A stretch of DNA of 64,000 nt from Planctomycetota bacterium (GTDB lineage: Bacteria > Planctomycetota > Phycisphaerae > UBA1845 > PWPN01): contig JAKPHF010000078.1 in the NCBI GenBank assembly GCA_029550525.1, positions 248,001 through 312,000 on the forward strand, written 5' to 3'. The notes under the pieces are model-generated. The model did no database searches. It was given only the letters and a program-made list of their open reading frames with translations, and was not told where the DNA came from. The position numbers and the translations under genes were made by a program. This document shows positions 16,862-25,690 of this stretch, piece after piece. How positions within the stretch are numbered: the first letter of the stretch is position 1; each line of letters begins with the position of its first letter.

Positions 16862-18208
16862 ATGATCCGGAATCTCCGCTGGTACATCGTCGCCCTGCTG
16901 ACGCTGGTCACGACGATCAACTATCTCGACCGCCAAGCCCTGTCGGTCGCCCAGGTGGTGCTGGAAAAGGAACTGGGCATCACCGACGCGCAGTATGGCG
17001 ATATTGTTGCGGCGTTCCTGGTCGCCTACGGCGTGTTTCACCCGCTGGCCGGGCGAGTCGTGGATCGCATCGGGAGCCGAATGGGGCTGACGCTGGCATT
17101 CATCTGGTGGTCGCTCGCCAGCGTGGGACATGCGTTTGCCAGCGGCGCGCGTTCCTTCGCTGCGGCACGGTTTCTGCTGGGCGTCGGCGAAGCGGGCAAC
17201 TTTCCGGCTGCCATCAAGACGGTCGGCGAATGGTTCCCGGCCAAAGAACGGGCGCTGGCCACCGGCATTCTGAACGTGGGCACGGGCGTGGGAGCCATGC
17301 TGGCTCCGCCGGTCGTGGGGGCGATCATTTACTATCTCGATTGGCGGGCCGCTTTCCTTCTCACCGGTGCGATCGGCGGTCTGTGGCTCATCCCGTGGCT
17401 GCTGCTGGCCCGAAAGCCCGAGAAGCATCCGCTCATCACACCTGAAGAATTGGCGTACATCCGCGCCGGCCAAGTCGACCAACCGGTCGAAGCCGCCGAG
17501 ACGCCCAAGCGGGGCGTGTGGCGGGAAGCGCTGGGCACGCGCCAGTTGTGGGCACTCATGGCCGCCCGGTTGTTGTCCGACCCGGTGTGGCTCTTCTTTT
17601 CGTTCTGGATCCCCAAATACTTCAAGGCCGAGCGCGGCTTTGATCTCAAAGACATCGCTTTGTTCGTCTGGCTGCCGTTCCTGGCGGCGGACTTCGGCAG
17701 CATTGCCGGCGGATGGTTCTCGTCGTTCCTCATCGGCCGGGGCTGGCCGGTGCTGAAGGCCAGGAAGACGGCCCTGTGCTGCAGCGCCAGCCTGATGCCG
17801 GTGGCCATCCTCTCGGTCTATGTCGAAAGCTGGCAAGCCGCCATCGCCTGCATCAGCGTGGCGGCGTTTGCCCACCAGAGCTGGTCGGCCAGCACGCTGA
17901 CGTTGCCGTCCGACATCTTCCCGAAACGAATGGTCGCAACCTGTTACGGGTGCGCCGCCATGATGGGCGTCATGGGCGGTGCAGTCACGCAGTCTATCGT
18001 GGGCAGGCTGATCGAGACGTTCGGATATACTCCCGTGTTCACGGTTGCAGGATGTCTGCATCCGATCGGGGCGCTCACGGTGGTGCTGGTCGTGAAGGCA
18101 GCATGGTCCGACAAGTCTGGGCAGGCCTCACCCCCGGAACTGCTTCATGACGACGACCGGTCGAGCGACACGCTTGTTTCGCCGGCAGCGTCCGACCGGT
18201 CCGCATAG
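16862..18208 (+). CDS. MFS transporter, hexuronate/galactonate (ACS) type
   Basis: 448 residues starting MIRNLRWYIVALLTLVTT. The features of the anion:cation symporter branch are clear: INYLDRQALSVA in helix 1, a loop motif VVDRIGSRMGLTL, and RFLLGVGEAGNFPAAIKTVGEWFP around residue 105-125, as in ExuT/GudP/DgoT transporters. Twelve helices are expected in the inner membrane. Members import sugar acids such as hexuronates or galactonate with protons. It heads a four-gene plus-strand cluster (ThuA and two Gfo/Idh/MocA proteins), so its substrate is probably a sugar or sugar acid oxidised by them. The ATG at 16862 is preceded by GAGGCAGGA. Confidence 0.85.
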   Translation: MIRNLRWYIVALLTLVTTINYLDRQALSVAQVVLEKELGITDAQYGDIVAAFLVAYGVFHPLAGRVVDRIGSRMGLTLAFIWWSLASVGHAFASGARSFAAARFLLGVGEAGNFPAAIKTVGEWFPAKERALATGILNVGTGVGAMLAPPVVGAIIYYLDWRAAFLLTGAIGGLWLIPWLLLARKPEKHPLITPEELAYIRAGQVDQPVEAAETPKRGVWREALGTRQLWALMAARLLSDPVWLFFSFWIPKYFKAERGFDLKDIALFVWLPFLAADFGSIAGGWFSSFLIGRGWPVLKARKTALCCSASLMPVAILSVYVESWQAAIACISVAAFAHQSWSASTLTLPSDIFPKRMVATCYGCAAMMGVMGGAVTQSIVGRLIETFGYTPVFTVAGCLHPIGALTVVLVVKAAWSDKSGQASPPELLHDDDRSSDTLVSPAASDRSA

Positions 18209-18239
18209 TGGCGGCAGGGGTACTTGTGGGAGGAAGCGA

Positions 18240-19073
18240 ATGAACCGTATTCGTTTCGTGTGCGGGCTGGCGGTGATCCTCGCCGTGCAGACGGCAATAT
18301 CGCGAGCCGCCGATGAGCAACCAGCCACCGGCAAGAAGGTATTGGTGTATACCCGCAACCACGTGACCAACGGCAAGGGTTACGTGCATGACAACATCAA
18401 GGCCAGCGTCGAGGCCATTCAGTTGATGGGCCGTGAAAACGGTTTTGCCGTGGACGTGTCCGACGATCCCAAGGTATTCACCACCGAGAATCTCAAGCAA
18501 TACAAGGCATTGATCTTCTCGAACAGCAACAACGAAGCGTTCGAAAACGACGAGCAGCGGGAAGCGTTCAAGAAGTACATCCAGTCGGGCGGCGGCTACG
18601 TCGGCATCCACTCGGCGACCGGCTCGGAGCGCAAGTGGGCGTATTACCAGGCGGTGGCGGGCGCCAAGTTCAAGCGGCATCCCAAGCAGCAACCGTTCAA
18701 GATTCGGGTCGTCGATCCGAAGCATCCGGCCACGCGACATCTGCCGGCCGAGTTCATCTGGGGCCCCGACGAATGCTACTACCACGAGAACTTCAACAAG
18801 GGGATCAAGCCGCTGCTGGTGGTTGATCCGGCCACGTTGGACGATCCCAAGAAGGACGAATACCCCGGCCAGCTGTTCGGCGATGCGATGCCGCTGGCGT
18901 GGTATCAGACGTACGACGGCGGACGGCAGTTCTACACCGCGCTGGGCCACAACATTCCGCAGTACAAGGATCCGCGGTTCACGCGGCATATTTTGGGCGG
19001 CATCTTGTGGGCGATGGGTGAGGAGCCCTACCCGGTGGCCGAGCCGCAGGCGGCTTCGCAGCCGGCCCCTTGA
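18240..19073 (+). CDS. Exported ThuA-domain protein
   Basis: 277 residues from ATG at 18240, with a strong GGAGGA ribosome-binding site. Signal peptide 1-23 (ending ISRAA). The body matches ThuA (trehalose-utilisation) domains: KVLVYTRNHV, then YKALIFSNSNNEAFENDEQR, GGGYVGIHSATGSE, HPATRHLPAEFIW, and the terminal LGHNIPQYKDPRFTRHILGG. The fold is related to class I glutamine amidotransferases. In planctomycetes and Bacteroidetes such proteins are often encoded with Gfo/Idh/MocA dehydrogenases in glycan degradation; the reaction is not established. It follows the transporter gene by 31 bases and probably shares its transcript. Confidence 0.85.
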   Translation: MNRIRFVCGLAVILAVQTAISRAADEQPATGKKVLVYTRNHVTNGKGYVHDNIKASVEAIQLMGRENGFAVDVSDDPKVFTTENLKQYKALIFSNSNNEAFENDEQREAFKKYIQSGGGYVGIHSATGSERKWAYYQAVAGAKFKRHPKQQPFKIRVVDPKHPATRHLPAEFIWGPDECYYHENFNKGIKPLLVVDPATLDDPKKDEYPGQLFGDAMPLAWYQTYDGGRQFYTALGHNIPQYKDPRFTRHILGGILWAMGEEPYPVAEPQAASQPAP

Positions 19074-19172
19074 ATCGGTGCGGCGGTCCGTGGGCAAGGC
19101 GGCGGCACTTCGCCATGCATCGACACTTATGTGACACTGGTGAACACACAAGCCAGGAGCAAGGAGATTCTC

Positions 19173-20621
19173 ATGAAGGTCAAGCCTAGTTCCGGATCCC
19201 GGAAGTTGTCCCGTCGTCAGTTTGTCAAAGGCGCGGCAGCGGCAGTCGGAGCCGGCACGCTCGGCTTCCCGACGATCGTCCCCTCGACCGTGTTCGGCCA
19301 GTCAGCGCCGAGCAACCTGATTCAGGTCGCCCAGATCGGCTGCGGCCGCATCGCCCGCGAGTCGGAGTTTCCGGGCATGTTCCGGCACAACAAGCTGGCC
19401 CGGATCGTCGCGGTCAGCGATCCGGACTCGATCCGCGTGGCGGACGCCAAGCAGTTGATCGAAGCCCGCTACGCCAAGGATCTGAACCTGCAGGTCACGA
19501 TCAAGACATACGAGCACTATCGCGAGATGCTCGAGAACAAGAGCATCGACGCCGTGTGCATCAGCACGCCCGATCACTGGCACGCTCTGCCGACGATCGA
19601 AGCGGCCCTGGCGGGCAAGGACGTCTACCTGCAGAAGCCGGCGTCGCTGACCATCCGCGAAGGCCGGCAGATGGCCGAAGTCGTCAAGCGGACGAAGCGA
19701 GTCTTTCAACAGGGCAGCCAGCAGCGATCGAGTCCTCAGTTCCTGCGAGCGTGCGAGCTGGTCCGCAACGGCGTGATCGGCAAGGTGAAGGAAGTCTACA
19801 TCGGCCTGCCCGTCGACCCACCCGGCGGCCGCACGGAAGAGATGCCCGTTCCGAGCAATCTCAACTACGACCTGTGGCTCGGCTCGACGCCCGAGGTGTA
19901 CTACACCGAAGATCGCGTCCACCCGCAGAGCGAGGACATACGCAAACGCTACGGTCGGCCCGGCTGGCTGCGGTGCGAGCAGTTCGGTGCCGGCATGATC
20001 ACCGGCTGGGGCGCCCATCACTTCGACATCGCGCATTGGGGCATGGGCACGGAAGATACCGGCCCGATCGAGATCGAAGGCAAGGCCGAATACCTCACCG
20101 GCGGACTGTGGGACGTGCATGGCCCGTACGAAATCCATGCCCGTTACGCCAACGGAGCCGTCGTGCACGTGAGCAACAAGCTGCCCAACGGCGTGCGGTT
20201 CATCGGCGAGAATGGCCAGTGGATCTTCGTGTCGCGCGGTTCGCAGAAAGCCACCAGCAGCGACCCGACGGCGGGCCAGCCGATCCTCAAACCGTTGGAC
20301 GCCAGCGATCCGAAGCTCCTGGAGGTCGAGTTCAAAGACGGCGACATCCGTCTGCACCAGAGCCCCAAGAACGACCATCACCTCGACTGGCTGACCAGCA
20401 TCCGGACCCGCGAGGAACCGGCGTGCCCGGTCGAAGTGGGACACCGGTCGTGCTCGGCCTGCCTGTTGTCGCAGATCGCGATGCGGCTGGGGCGGCGGCT
20501 GACCTACGACCCGGTCCGGGAGCGGTTCACTGATGAAGACGCCAACCGGATGCTGTCGCGGCCGCAGCGGGCGCCGTACAGCGTGGACGCGGTACTGGCG
20601 AAACACAATATCAAGATCTGA
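19173..20621 (+). CDS. Tat-exported Gfo/Idh/MocA family oxidoreductase (first)
   Basis: 482 residues from ATG at 19173 with AAGGAG upstream. A twin-arginine signal is evident (SRRQFVKG, 13-20, then a hydrophobic stretch to about 43). The NAD-binding fold follows with VAQIGCGRIA (52-61). CISTPDHWHALP and YLQKPASLTI come next: the usual EKP motif of the family is QKP here, as in many exported planctomycete members. A Gfo/Idh/MocA C-terminal domain occupies the rest. Tat export implies that the cofactor is bound before translocation and the enzyme works outside the cytoplasm. It lies 99 bases after the ThuA gene. Substrate is unknown; sugar oxidation to a keto-sugar is likely from family knowledge. 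Confidence 0.87.
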   Translation: MKVKPSSGSRKLSRRQFVKGAAAAVGAGTLGFPTIVPSTVFGQSAPSNLIQVAQIGCGRIARESEFPGMFRHNKLARIVAVSDPDSIRVADAKQLIEARYAKDLNLQVTIKTYEHYREMLENKSIDAVCISTPDHWHALPTIEAALAGKDVYLQKPASLTIREGRQMAEVVKRTKRVFQQGSQQRSSPQFLRACELVRNGVIGKVKEVYIGLPVDPPGGRTEEMPVPSNLNYDLWLGSTPEVYYTEDRVHPQSEDIRKRYGRPGWLRCEQFGAGMITGWGAHHFDIAHWGMGTEDTGPIEIEGKAEYLTGGLWDVHGPYEIHARYANGAVVHVSNKLPNGVRFIGENGQWIFVSRGSQKATSSDPTAGQPILKPLDASDPKLLEVEFKDGDIRLHQSPKNDHHLDWLTSIRTREEPACPVEVGHRSCSACLLSQIAMRLGRRLTYDPVRERFTDEDANRMLSRPQRAPYSVDAVLAKHNIKI

Positions 20622-20676
20622 TCGCACGTCGGATCGCATCGACGGTCGAATCCGGTTCGCATTGACGGAGGGTGTG

Positions 20677-22080
20677 ATGCTCCGCCTTGATCGCACGTGG
20701 ATGGCCGCGTTGATCGCGGCGGCAGGGATTGTGTTCGGCTCTGGTCTTTCAGGGGCGCCGGCCGCCCCGCCTGAGGCCCAGCCGGCTGCCGACCGGGCGC
20801 GGGTACGATTGATCACGCTCGACCCGGGACACTATCACGCCGCACTGGTGCAGAAGAACATGTACGAGCAGGTGGATCCGGTGGTGCACATTTACGCCCC
20901 TGCCGGCGCCGACCTCGACGAGCATCTCCGACGCATCGAGCTGTTCAACACCCGGCCCGACCGCCCCACGCGGTGGGAGTCGCGGGTCCACACCGGTCCC
21001 GACTTCTTCGCCGACATGCTGCGCGAAAAGCCCGGCAACGTGGTGGTGCTGGCCGGGAACAACATGCGCAAGACCGGGTACATCCTGGGCTGCATCAAGG
21101 CCGGCCTGAACGTGCTGGCCGATAAGCCCATGGTGATCAACCCCGCGAAGTATCCCATGCTGCTCGAGGCGTTCAAGATCGCCGAAGAAAAAGGCGTCCT
21201 GCTCTACGACATCATGACCGAGCGGCATGAGATCACATCCATCCTGCAGCGCGAGTTGTCGATGATACCGGAGGTGTTCGGCCAGTTACGACCGGGCACG
21301 CCAGAGGAGCCCGCGGTCACCAAGGAGAGCGTGCATCATTTCAGCAAGCTGGTGGCGGGCAAGCCGCTCAAGCGGCCGGCCTGGTTCTTCGACGTCGAAC
21401 AGGAGGGCGAAGGCATCGTTGACGTCGCCACGCACCTGGTCGATCTGGTGCAATGGGAATGCTTCCCCGAGCAGGTGCTCGAGCCGTCGGACGTCCGCAT
21501 CCTGTCAGCCCGGCGATGGGCCACGCCGGTCACGCCTGCACAGTTCGAAAAAGTCACGGGTTACGATCACTACCCCGATTACCTGAGCAAGGACGTCCGA
21601 GACGGTGTGCTGCAGGTCTTCGGCAATGGCGAGATCATCTACACGCTGCGCGGCGTGGTCGCGAAAGTGTCGGTGATATGGAATTTCGAAGCGCCGCCCG
21701 GCGCGGCCGACACGCACTACTCGATCATGCGAGGCACGAAGGCGGATCTGGTGATCGAGCAGGGCCAGCGGCAGAATTACAAGCCCGTGCTGTACGTGCA
21801 CAAACGCTCGCAGGAGAGCGACGAGGCCTTCGAGAAGACGCTGTTGGTCGCGATCGAGAAGCTATCCGCGAAGCACAACGGCCTGCGAATCAAGAAATGC
21901 GAAACAGGCTGGGAAGTCGTGATTCCCGACGCATTGAAGGCCGATCACGAGCAGCATTTCTGTGACGTGACCGACACGTATTTGGCGTACCTGGCCCAAG
22001 GCGCACTGCCGCGATGGGAGATCGCGGCCATGATCGTGAAGTATCACACGCTCATGGAAGCCTACAAAGCCAGCCGCTGA
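20677..22080 (+). CDS. Exported putative Gfo/Idh/MocA-type oxidoreductase (second)
   Basis: 467 residues from ATG at 20677. A signal peptide (about 1-25) precedes VRLITLDPGHYHAALVQKNM, an atypical start of the nucleotide-binding domain. The EKP-like motif reads LADKPMVI. Further motifs are NNMRKTGYILGCIKAG, YDIMTERHEIT and a C-terminal putative-oxidoreductase domain with DVATHLVDLVQWECFPEQ. It differs clearly from the first Gfo/Idh/MocA protein and belongs to a group with its own C-terminal domain. It is the last gene of the transporter-ThuA-oxidoreductase cluster, 55 bases downstream. It may act on a step after the first oxidation; that is inference. Confidence 0.8.
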   Translation: MLRLDRTWMAALIAAAGIVFGSGLSGAPAAPPEAQPAADRARVRLITLDPGHYHAALVQKNMYEQVDPVVHIYAPAGADLDEHLRRIELFNTRPDRPTRWESRVHTGPDFFADMLREKPGNVVVLAGNNMRKTGYILGCIKAGLNVLADKPMVINPAKYPMLLEAFKIAEEKGVLLYDIMTERHEITSILQRELSMIPEVFGQLRPGTPEEPAVTKESVHHFSKLVAGKPLKRPAWFFDVEQEGEGIVDVATHLVDLVQWECFPEQVLEPSDVRILSARRWATPVTPAQFEKVTGYDHYPDYLSKDVRDGVLQVFGNGEIIYTLRGVVAKVSVIWNFEAPPGAADTHYSIMRGTKADLVIEQGQRQNYKPVLYVHKRSQESDEAFEKTLLVAIEKLSAKHNGLRIKKCETGWEVVIPDALKADHEQHFCDVTDTYLAYLAQGALPRWEIAAMIVKYHTLMEAYKASR

Positions 22081-22117
22081 GCAAATGCCGTAAGAACTCA
22101 CGCCGGCGAGGCCCCGG

Positions 22118-22140
22118 CCGCTGCGATTGTGCTGCAGCGG
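22118..22140. terminator. Hairpin between convergent genes
   Basis: CCGCTGC and GCAGCGG form a perfect seven-base stem about 40 bases after the sugar-cluster stop codon and 60 bases before the end of the opposing gene. No U-tract follows, so termination is only possible. Confidence 0.3.
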
Positions 22141-22199
22141 TCGTCTACGGCCCAATCCCGCCCATCCGGCCGTCACTCACGACGACGGCGAGGAATGCA

Positions 22200-22883
22200 C
22201 TAATCGGTCGGCACAGACTGTGCTTTGGCGACGATCGCTCGGACGTCGTCCATGTCGAAGCCGTACTGGCGACCGAGCCGGCCGAGCTTGTCTTGTGGTG
22301 CCGTGTCCGCGGGCAAACTGAGTCCGGAGATAAGTGTGTTCACCGGCACACCCGTCTCACGCTCGACCTCCTCGAGCGACATGGAACCGCGGATGACATC
22401 GTGAGCCTGCCGACGGGCTCGAGAGTCTCCCTCGAACGTGTCCTCGGCCGTGTGGGCGGGACCGACTGCCGGTGTTGGCGTGCCGTCCATGGGCTTGACG
22501 CCCTGCTTCGCATACCAGGTGAATCCGCCGAACACGATCACAACGGCCGACAGAAATCCCACGCCGTACGCATGGCGTGTGCGAGCGTCAAGCGGCTCCG
22601 CCTGTGTGCCCCTGACCAGCCGGCGCGTCATCGCGCAGACCCACGTCCAATGCAACGCGACGTGCAGGACCAACAGCGCGGCTAACACCACGGACGTCCA
22701 GAAGTGCAGGTCGCCCCACGCGTGTCGCCCCAGCCCCCAGAGCATCAGCCCCCCTTCGCCGTGACGGCCACCGGTGCCGGGCGGCAGAACGAAGCGAATG
22801 ATCAGCCCAGTGGCGACCAGTGCAAATATGGCCAGCAGGCTTATCAGGTCCACCACGAAGTTGATGGTGCTCTTGCGCGACAT
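22200..22883 (-). CDS. DUF4405 membrane protein (cytochrome b-like)
   Basis: 227 residues. Three to four helices at about 8-30, 58-80 and 108-125, with histidines placed in helices (GRHAWGDLHFWTS, VLHVALHWTW), as in DUF4405 proteins that resemble b-type cytochromes. The C-terminal 75 residues are soluble and include SMSLEEVERETGVPVNTLIS, a helix-turn-helix-like segment. DUF4405 proteins are thought to carry electrons in the membrane. On the same strand, 30 bases upstream, is the remnant of a MinD-type Fe-S ATPase gene, which suggests an older electron-transfer operon that has decayed. Confidence 0.75.
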   Translation of the reverse strand: MSRKSTINFVVDLISLLAIFALVATGLIIRFVLPPGTGGRHGEGGLMLWGLGRHAWGDLHFWTSVVLAALLVLHVALHWTWVCAMTRRLVRGTQAEPLDARTRHAYGVGFLSAVVIVFGGFTWYAKQGVKPMDGTPTPAVGPAHTAEDTFEGDSRARRQAHDVIRGSMSLEEVERETGVPVNTLISGLSLPADTAPQDKLGRLGRQYGFDMDDVRAIVAKAQSVPTD

Positions 22884-22913
22884 GATGCCGGTCTCCTGTC
22901 CGGGCCTGTTCGG

Positions 22914-23290
22914 TCAGCATCCGAGGCGAGGTCGGATGACCTCCCACAGGCCGCGAATATCTTCGGCCACGCCGTCCCTTGCGTATTCTACCACAGTCTT
23001 GATCCCGAGTTGCGCGGCGGTGAACGTCCGATCGTAGCGGATCCTGCCGGTCACGGAAATCGACTGTTCGCGGCCCCAGGATGCGATCGTTGCGGTCATG
23101 TCCGGTTTGAGGTCCCACTTGTTGATGCACACGGTGATCGGGATGTCCAGATGCCGCGTCAGTCGCACCACCCGTTGCATGTCGTGCAGACCTGGGGAGG
23201 TAGAGCCAATGGCTCGAAGCCGGAGACGAAAGCGACGGTAACGGCGATGTCGCCCTCGGGCGGTTGACGAGTTAGAATGGCCTGGCTTGA
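22914..23290 (-). pseudogene. Remnant of a MinD-superfamily P-loop ATPase
   Basis: The last roughly 90 codons encode SPGLHDMQRVVRLTRHLDIP, then ITVCINKWDLKPDM, GRIRYDRTFTAAQLGIKTVV and a terminal EDIRGLWEVIRP. This matches the C-terminus of MinD-superfamily ATPases with an inserted ferredoxin domain (COG1149-like). Just upstream, a different frame reads PPEGDIAVTVAFVSGFEPLAL, corresponding to the PPGxGCPxIAxLSGVDLAL segment, so a frameshift separates them. The Walker A region and ferredoxin domain are missing. It sits before DUF4405 and next to a divergent intact nucleoside hydrolase. Confidence 0.7.
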
Positions 23291-23381
23291 GCGGTTGCCC
23301 TCGCGGCCGGAGGACGCGCACTCACGTGTCACCGACGGCGGGCCGTAGCGTTCTTTCACCTCTTACGTATGGAGTTTGGCC

Positions 23382-24446
23382 ATGAAGCATCTCGTTGCCG
23401 CCTTCGTTGTCGCGCCCCTTCTCGCCGTCGGGCCGTGGTCGGCGGGAAGTGTTACCCAAGCTGCGGAACCGCCGGAACTCCAGGCACCCGAGCGGCCGGT
23501 CAAGCTCATCTTCGACACCGACATGGGCAACGACATCGACGACGCGCTGGCGTTGGGCGTCATTCACGCCCTGCAAAGCCGGGGCGAGTGCGAGTTGCTG
23601 GCCGTGACGCTCAGCAAGGACAATGCGTTCAGTGCGCCCTTCGTAGACGTGGTGAACACGTTCTACGGGCGAGGCAATATCCCCATCGGCGTCGTGCGGA
23701 ACGGCAAGACGCCCGAGGACGGCAAATTCACGCGGGCGGTCGTCGAGGCGAAGGACAACGGCCAGGATCGCTACCCGCGCCGGCTGCGGAGCGGCGCGGA
23801 CGCCCCCGAAGCGGTGGAGCTCCTGCGACGGGTGCTGGCCAGTCAGCCCGATCAGTCGGTGGTGATCGTGGTGGTGGGTTTCTCGACCAACCTGGCCCGA
23901 CTGCTCGATTCGCAGCCGGACGCCCACTCGCCGCTGCCGGGAGCAGAACTTGTCGCCTGCAAGTGCCGCCTGCTGTCGAGCATGGCCGGCGACTTCATCC
24001 CCAGCGACCAGCACAAGGAATACAACGTGGTGGAGGACCTGGCCGCGGCTCGCAAGCTGTTCGCCGAATGGCCGGGCCCGATCGTGGTGAGCGGGTTTGA
24101 GATCGGCCGCGCCATCAAGTATCCCGCGGTCAGCATTGAGCGCGATTTCGCGTACGTGAAGCACCATCCGATCGCCGAGGCGTATCGGGCATACATGAAA
24201 ATGCCGTACGACCGCCCCACGTGGGATCTCACGAGCGTGCTGGTGGCCGTCCGGCCGGAGCGCGGCTACTTCGGGTTCTCGCAACCCGGCAAAGTCGTCA
24301 TCGACGAGCAGGGGCTGTCGTCGCACGTGGCTTCGCCGGACGGCCGGCATCGCTATTTGACGGTGAACCCCGAGCAGATTGCCCGCGTCCGCGAGGCGCT
24401 GGTGCAACTGGCCAGTCAGCCGCCCTGCCTGGCCGGTTCAAAGTAG
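23382..24446 (+). CDS. Secreted nucleoside hydrolase
   Basis: 354 residues from ATG at 23382 with GGAG upstream. Signal peptide 1-29. The calcium-binding signature DTDMGNDIDD (45-54) is the DTDxGxDDD motif of inosine-uridine preferring nucleoside hydrolases. ELLAVTLSKDNAF follows it, and VVGFSTNLARLL is also typical. These enzymes cleave the N-glycosidic bond of nucleosides to a base and ribose; the secreted form would serve nucleoside scavenging. It is on its own, divergent from the DUF4405 unit. Confidence 0.85.
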   Translation: MKHLVAAFVVAPLLAVGPWSAGSVTQAAEPPELQAPERPVKLIFDTDMGNDIDDALALGVIHALQSRGECELLAVTLSKDNAFSAPFVDVVNTFYGRGNIPIGVVRNGKTPEDGKFTRAVVEAKDNGQDRYPRRLRSGADAPEAVELLRRVLASQPDQSVVIVVVGFSTNLARLLDSQPDAHSPLPGAELVACKCRLLSSMAGDFIPSDQHKEYNVVEDLAAARKLFAEWPGPIVVSGFEIGRAIKYPAVSIERDFAYVKHHPIAEAYRAYMKMPYDRPTWDLTSVLVAVRPERGYFGFSQPGKVVIDEQGLSSHVASPDGRHRYLTVNPEQIARVREALVQLASQPPCLAGSK

Positions 24447-24518
24447 ACCGGCGTGCTATTGCCGTTTCCGGCCGATCGGATGCAACGCGGCTGCACGCGC
24501 CGTCGTGATGCACGCTTC

Positions 24519-24570
24519 TTGTGGTGCACGCTTCCAGCGTGCACTCGCAGGCAGGATGTCTGCACCACAA
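24519..24570. repeat. Two-hairpin cloverleaf-like intergenic element
   Basis: TTGTGGTGCA at 24519-24528 and TGCACCACAA at 24561-24570 are perfect inverted repeats. Between and partly overlapping them lie hairpin 1 (GCACGCT-TCC-AGCGTGC, 24526-24542) and hairpin 2 (GCAGGCA-GGA-TGTCTGC, 24547-24563). Both have seven-base stems and three-base loops, so the whole can fold as a three-way junction. Confidence 0.65.
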
Positions 24571-24597
24571 TGCCATGCGGCATCAGCAAGAATCAGC

Positions 24598-24612
24598 CGG
24601 GCAAGATGCCCG
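24598..24612. repeat. CGGGCA-AGA-TGCCCG palindrome, copy 1
   Basis: A perfect six-base stem with loop AGA, 13 bases before the end of the opposing amidohydrolase gene. Identical copies occur at 25635 and, inverted, at 53716. Confidence 0.6.
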
Positions 24613-24624
24613 CCCCCCCGAAAA

Positions 24625-25560
24625 CTATTCGATCCGGCGGACGAGGCTCACGCCGTCGCGCCACCAGGGAGCCAGCAACTGCGAGCGGTACGTATTGGTG
24701 GCGTTGATTCGGTTGGCCCGGCCGATGTCGAGGTCGGCGACGAGCACATCTTCGCCGAAGATGGAGGCCTCCTGCATGATGTTGCCGTCGGGCAGGATGA
24801 TGCGGCTGTGGCCGTGCGAGCCGGATGCGTCGTTATTGGCCGGTGCATTGGCGTGCACGACATAGACACCGTTTTCCACCGCGCGGGCTTGAATCTGCGC
24901 CCGATACGGCTCCAGCTTCTTTTCGTCGTGCAAACCTGACTCGTGCGAGAGATAAAACACGACCTGAGCCCCCGCGAGCACGGGCAGCCGCACCAGCTCG
25001 GGATAGCGTTCGTCGTGGCAAACGATGGTCGTGCACCACACGCCGTCGATCTTGTAGATCGACAGATGATCGCCCGGCGTGGGCCAGTCCTCCGCCAACT
25101 GCATTTTGTGGTACCGCTCGATGATTCCGCCCTCAGGTGAAATCACCACCGCGGAGTTGAACAGCTTGCCGCCGTCGCGCACGGGCATGCCGACGATGGC
25201 GTACACGCCGGCTTCGCGGCAGGCGGCGGCGATCCGCTGCTCGGCGTCCTTCAGAGCCTCCGCCTGGGTTTGAACGACCACATCCTTGAAGTAGCCAGTC
25301 ACCGAGCATTCCGGAAACACGACGACCCGGGCCCGGTTGCGTGCGGCACGTTGAATGAAGCGGATCGTGCGGGCGACGTTGTCGTCAAGGTCCCGGGATG
25401 AGCGCATCTGGACGGCAGCCACTCGCAGCGTCCGGGCGGGACGGCGCTCGGCAGCCGGCCGGTCCGCGGGACGAGAGGTCACGGTCTGCCCGTGCGCGGC
25501 GGACATCCCTCCGATCAGCAGGCCACAAACGCCGCATGCAATCCACCGCATGAGTCTCAT
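24625..25560 (-). CDS. Exported carbon-nitrogen hydrolase (nitrilase superfamily)
   Basis: 311 residues with a signal peptide (1-24). The catalytic triad of the family is complete: E84 in VFPECSVTGY, K152 in YHKMQL and C181 in CHDERYPE. Late motifs NGVYVVHANAP and GHSRIILPDGNIM follow. The enzymes hydrolyse amides or nitriles via a cysteine thioester; the exact substrate cannot be read from the sequence. Export is unusual for the superfamily, which is mostly cytoplasmic. It is flanked on both sides by CGGGCA-AGA-TGCCCG palindromes. Confidence 0.85.
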   Translation of the reverse strand: MRLMRWIACGVCGLLIGGMSAAHGQTVTSRPADRPAAERRPARTLRVAAVQMRSSRDLDDNVARTIRFIQRAARNRARVVVFPECSVTGYFKDVVVQTQAEALKDAEQRIAAACREAGVYAIVGMPVRDGGKLFNSAVVISPEGGIIERYHKMQLAEDWPTPGDHLSIYKIDGVWCTTIVCHDERYPELVRLPVLAGAQVVFYLSHESGLHDEKKLEPYRAQIQARAVENGVYVVHANAPANNDASGSHGHSRIILPDGNIMQEASIFGEDVLVADLDIGRANRINATNTYRSQLLAPWWRDGVSLVRRIE

Positions 25561-25634
25561 GAACGTTACACCTCCGCTGCAGTGCCCACCAACATCTTGC
25601 TTCGTGCACCAAAGTTGTCACGGAAAGATTGAGG

Positions 25635-25649
25635 CGGGCAAGATGCCCG
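25635..25649. repeat. CGGGCA-AGA-TGCCCG palindrome, copy 2
   Basis: An exact copy of the 24598 palindrome, upstream of the amidohydrolase gene and downstream of the CAP lipoprotein gene. Confidence 0.6.
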
Positions 25650-25690
25650 TTTCCGCCCGAAAGCAAGATGACCCCCAGTACGCGACGACA

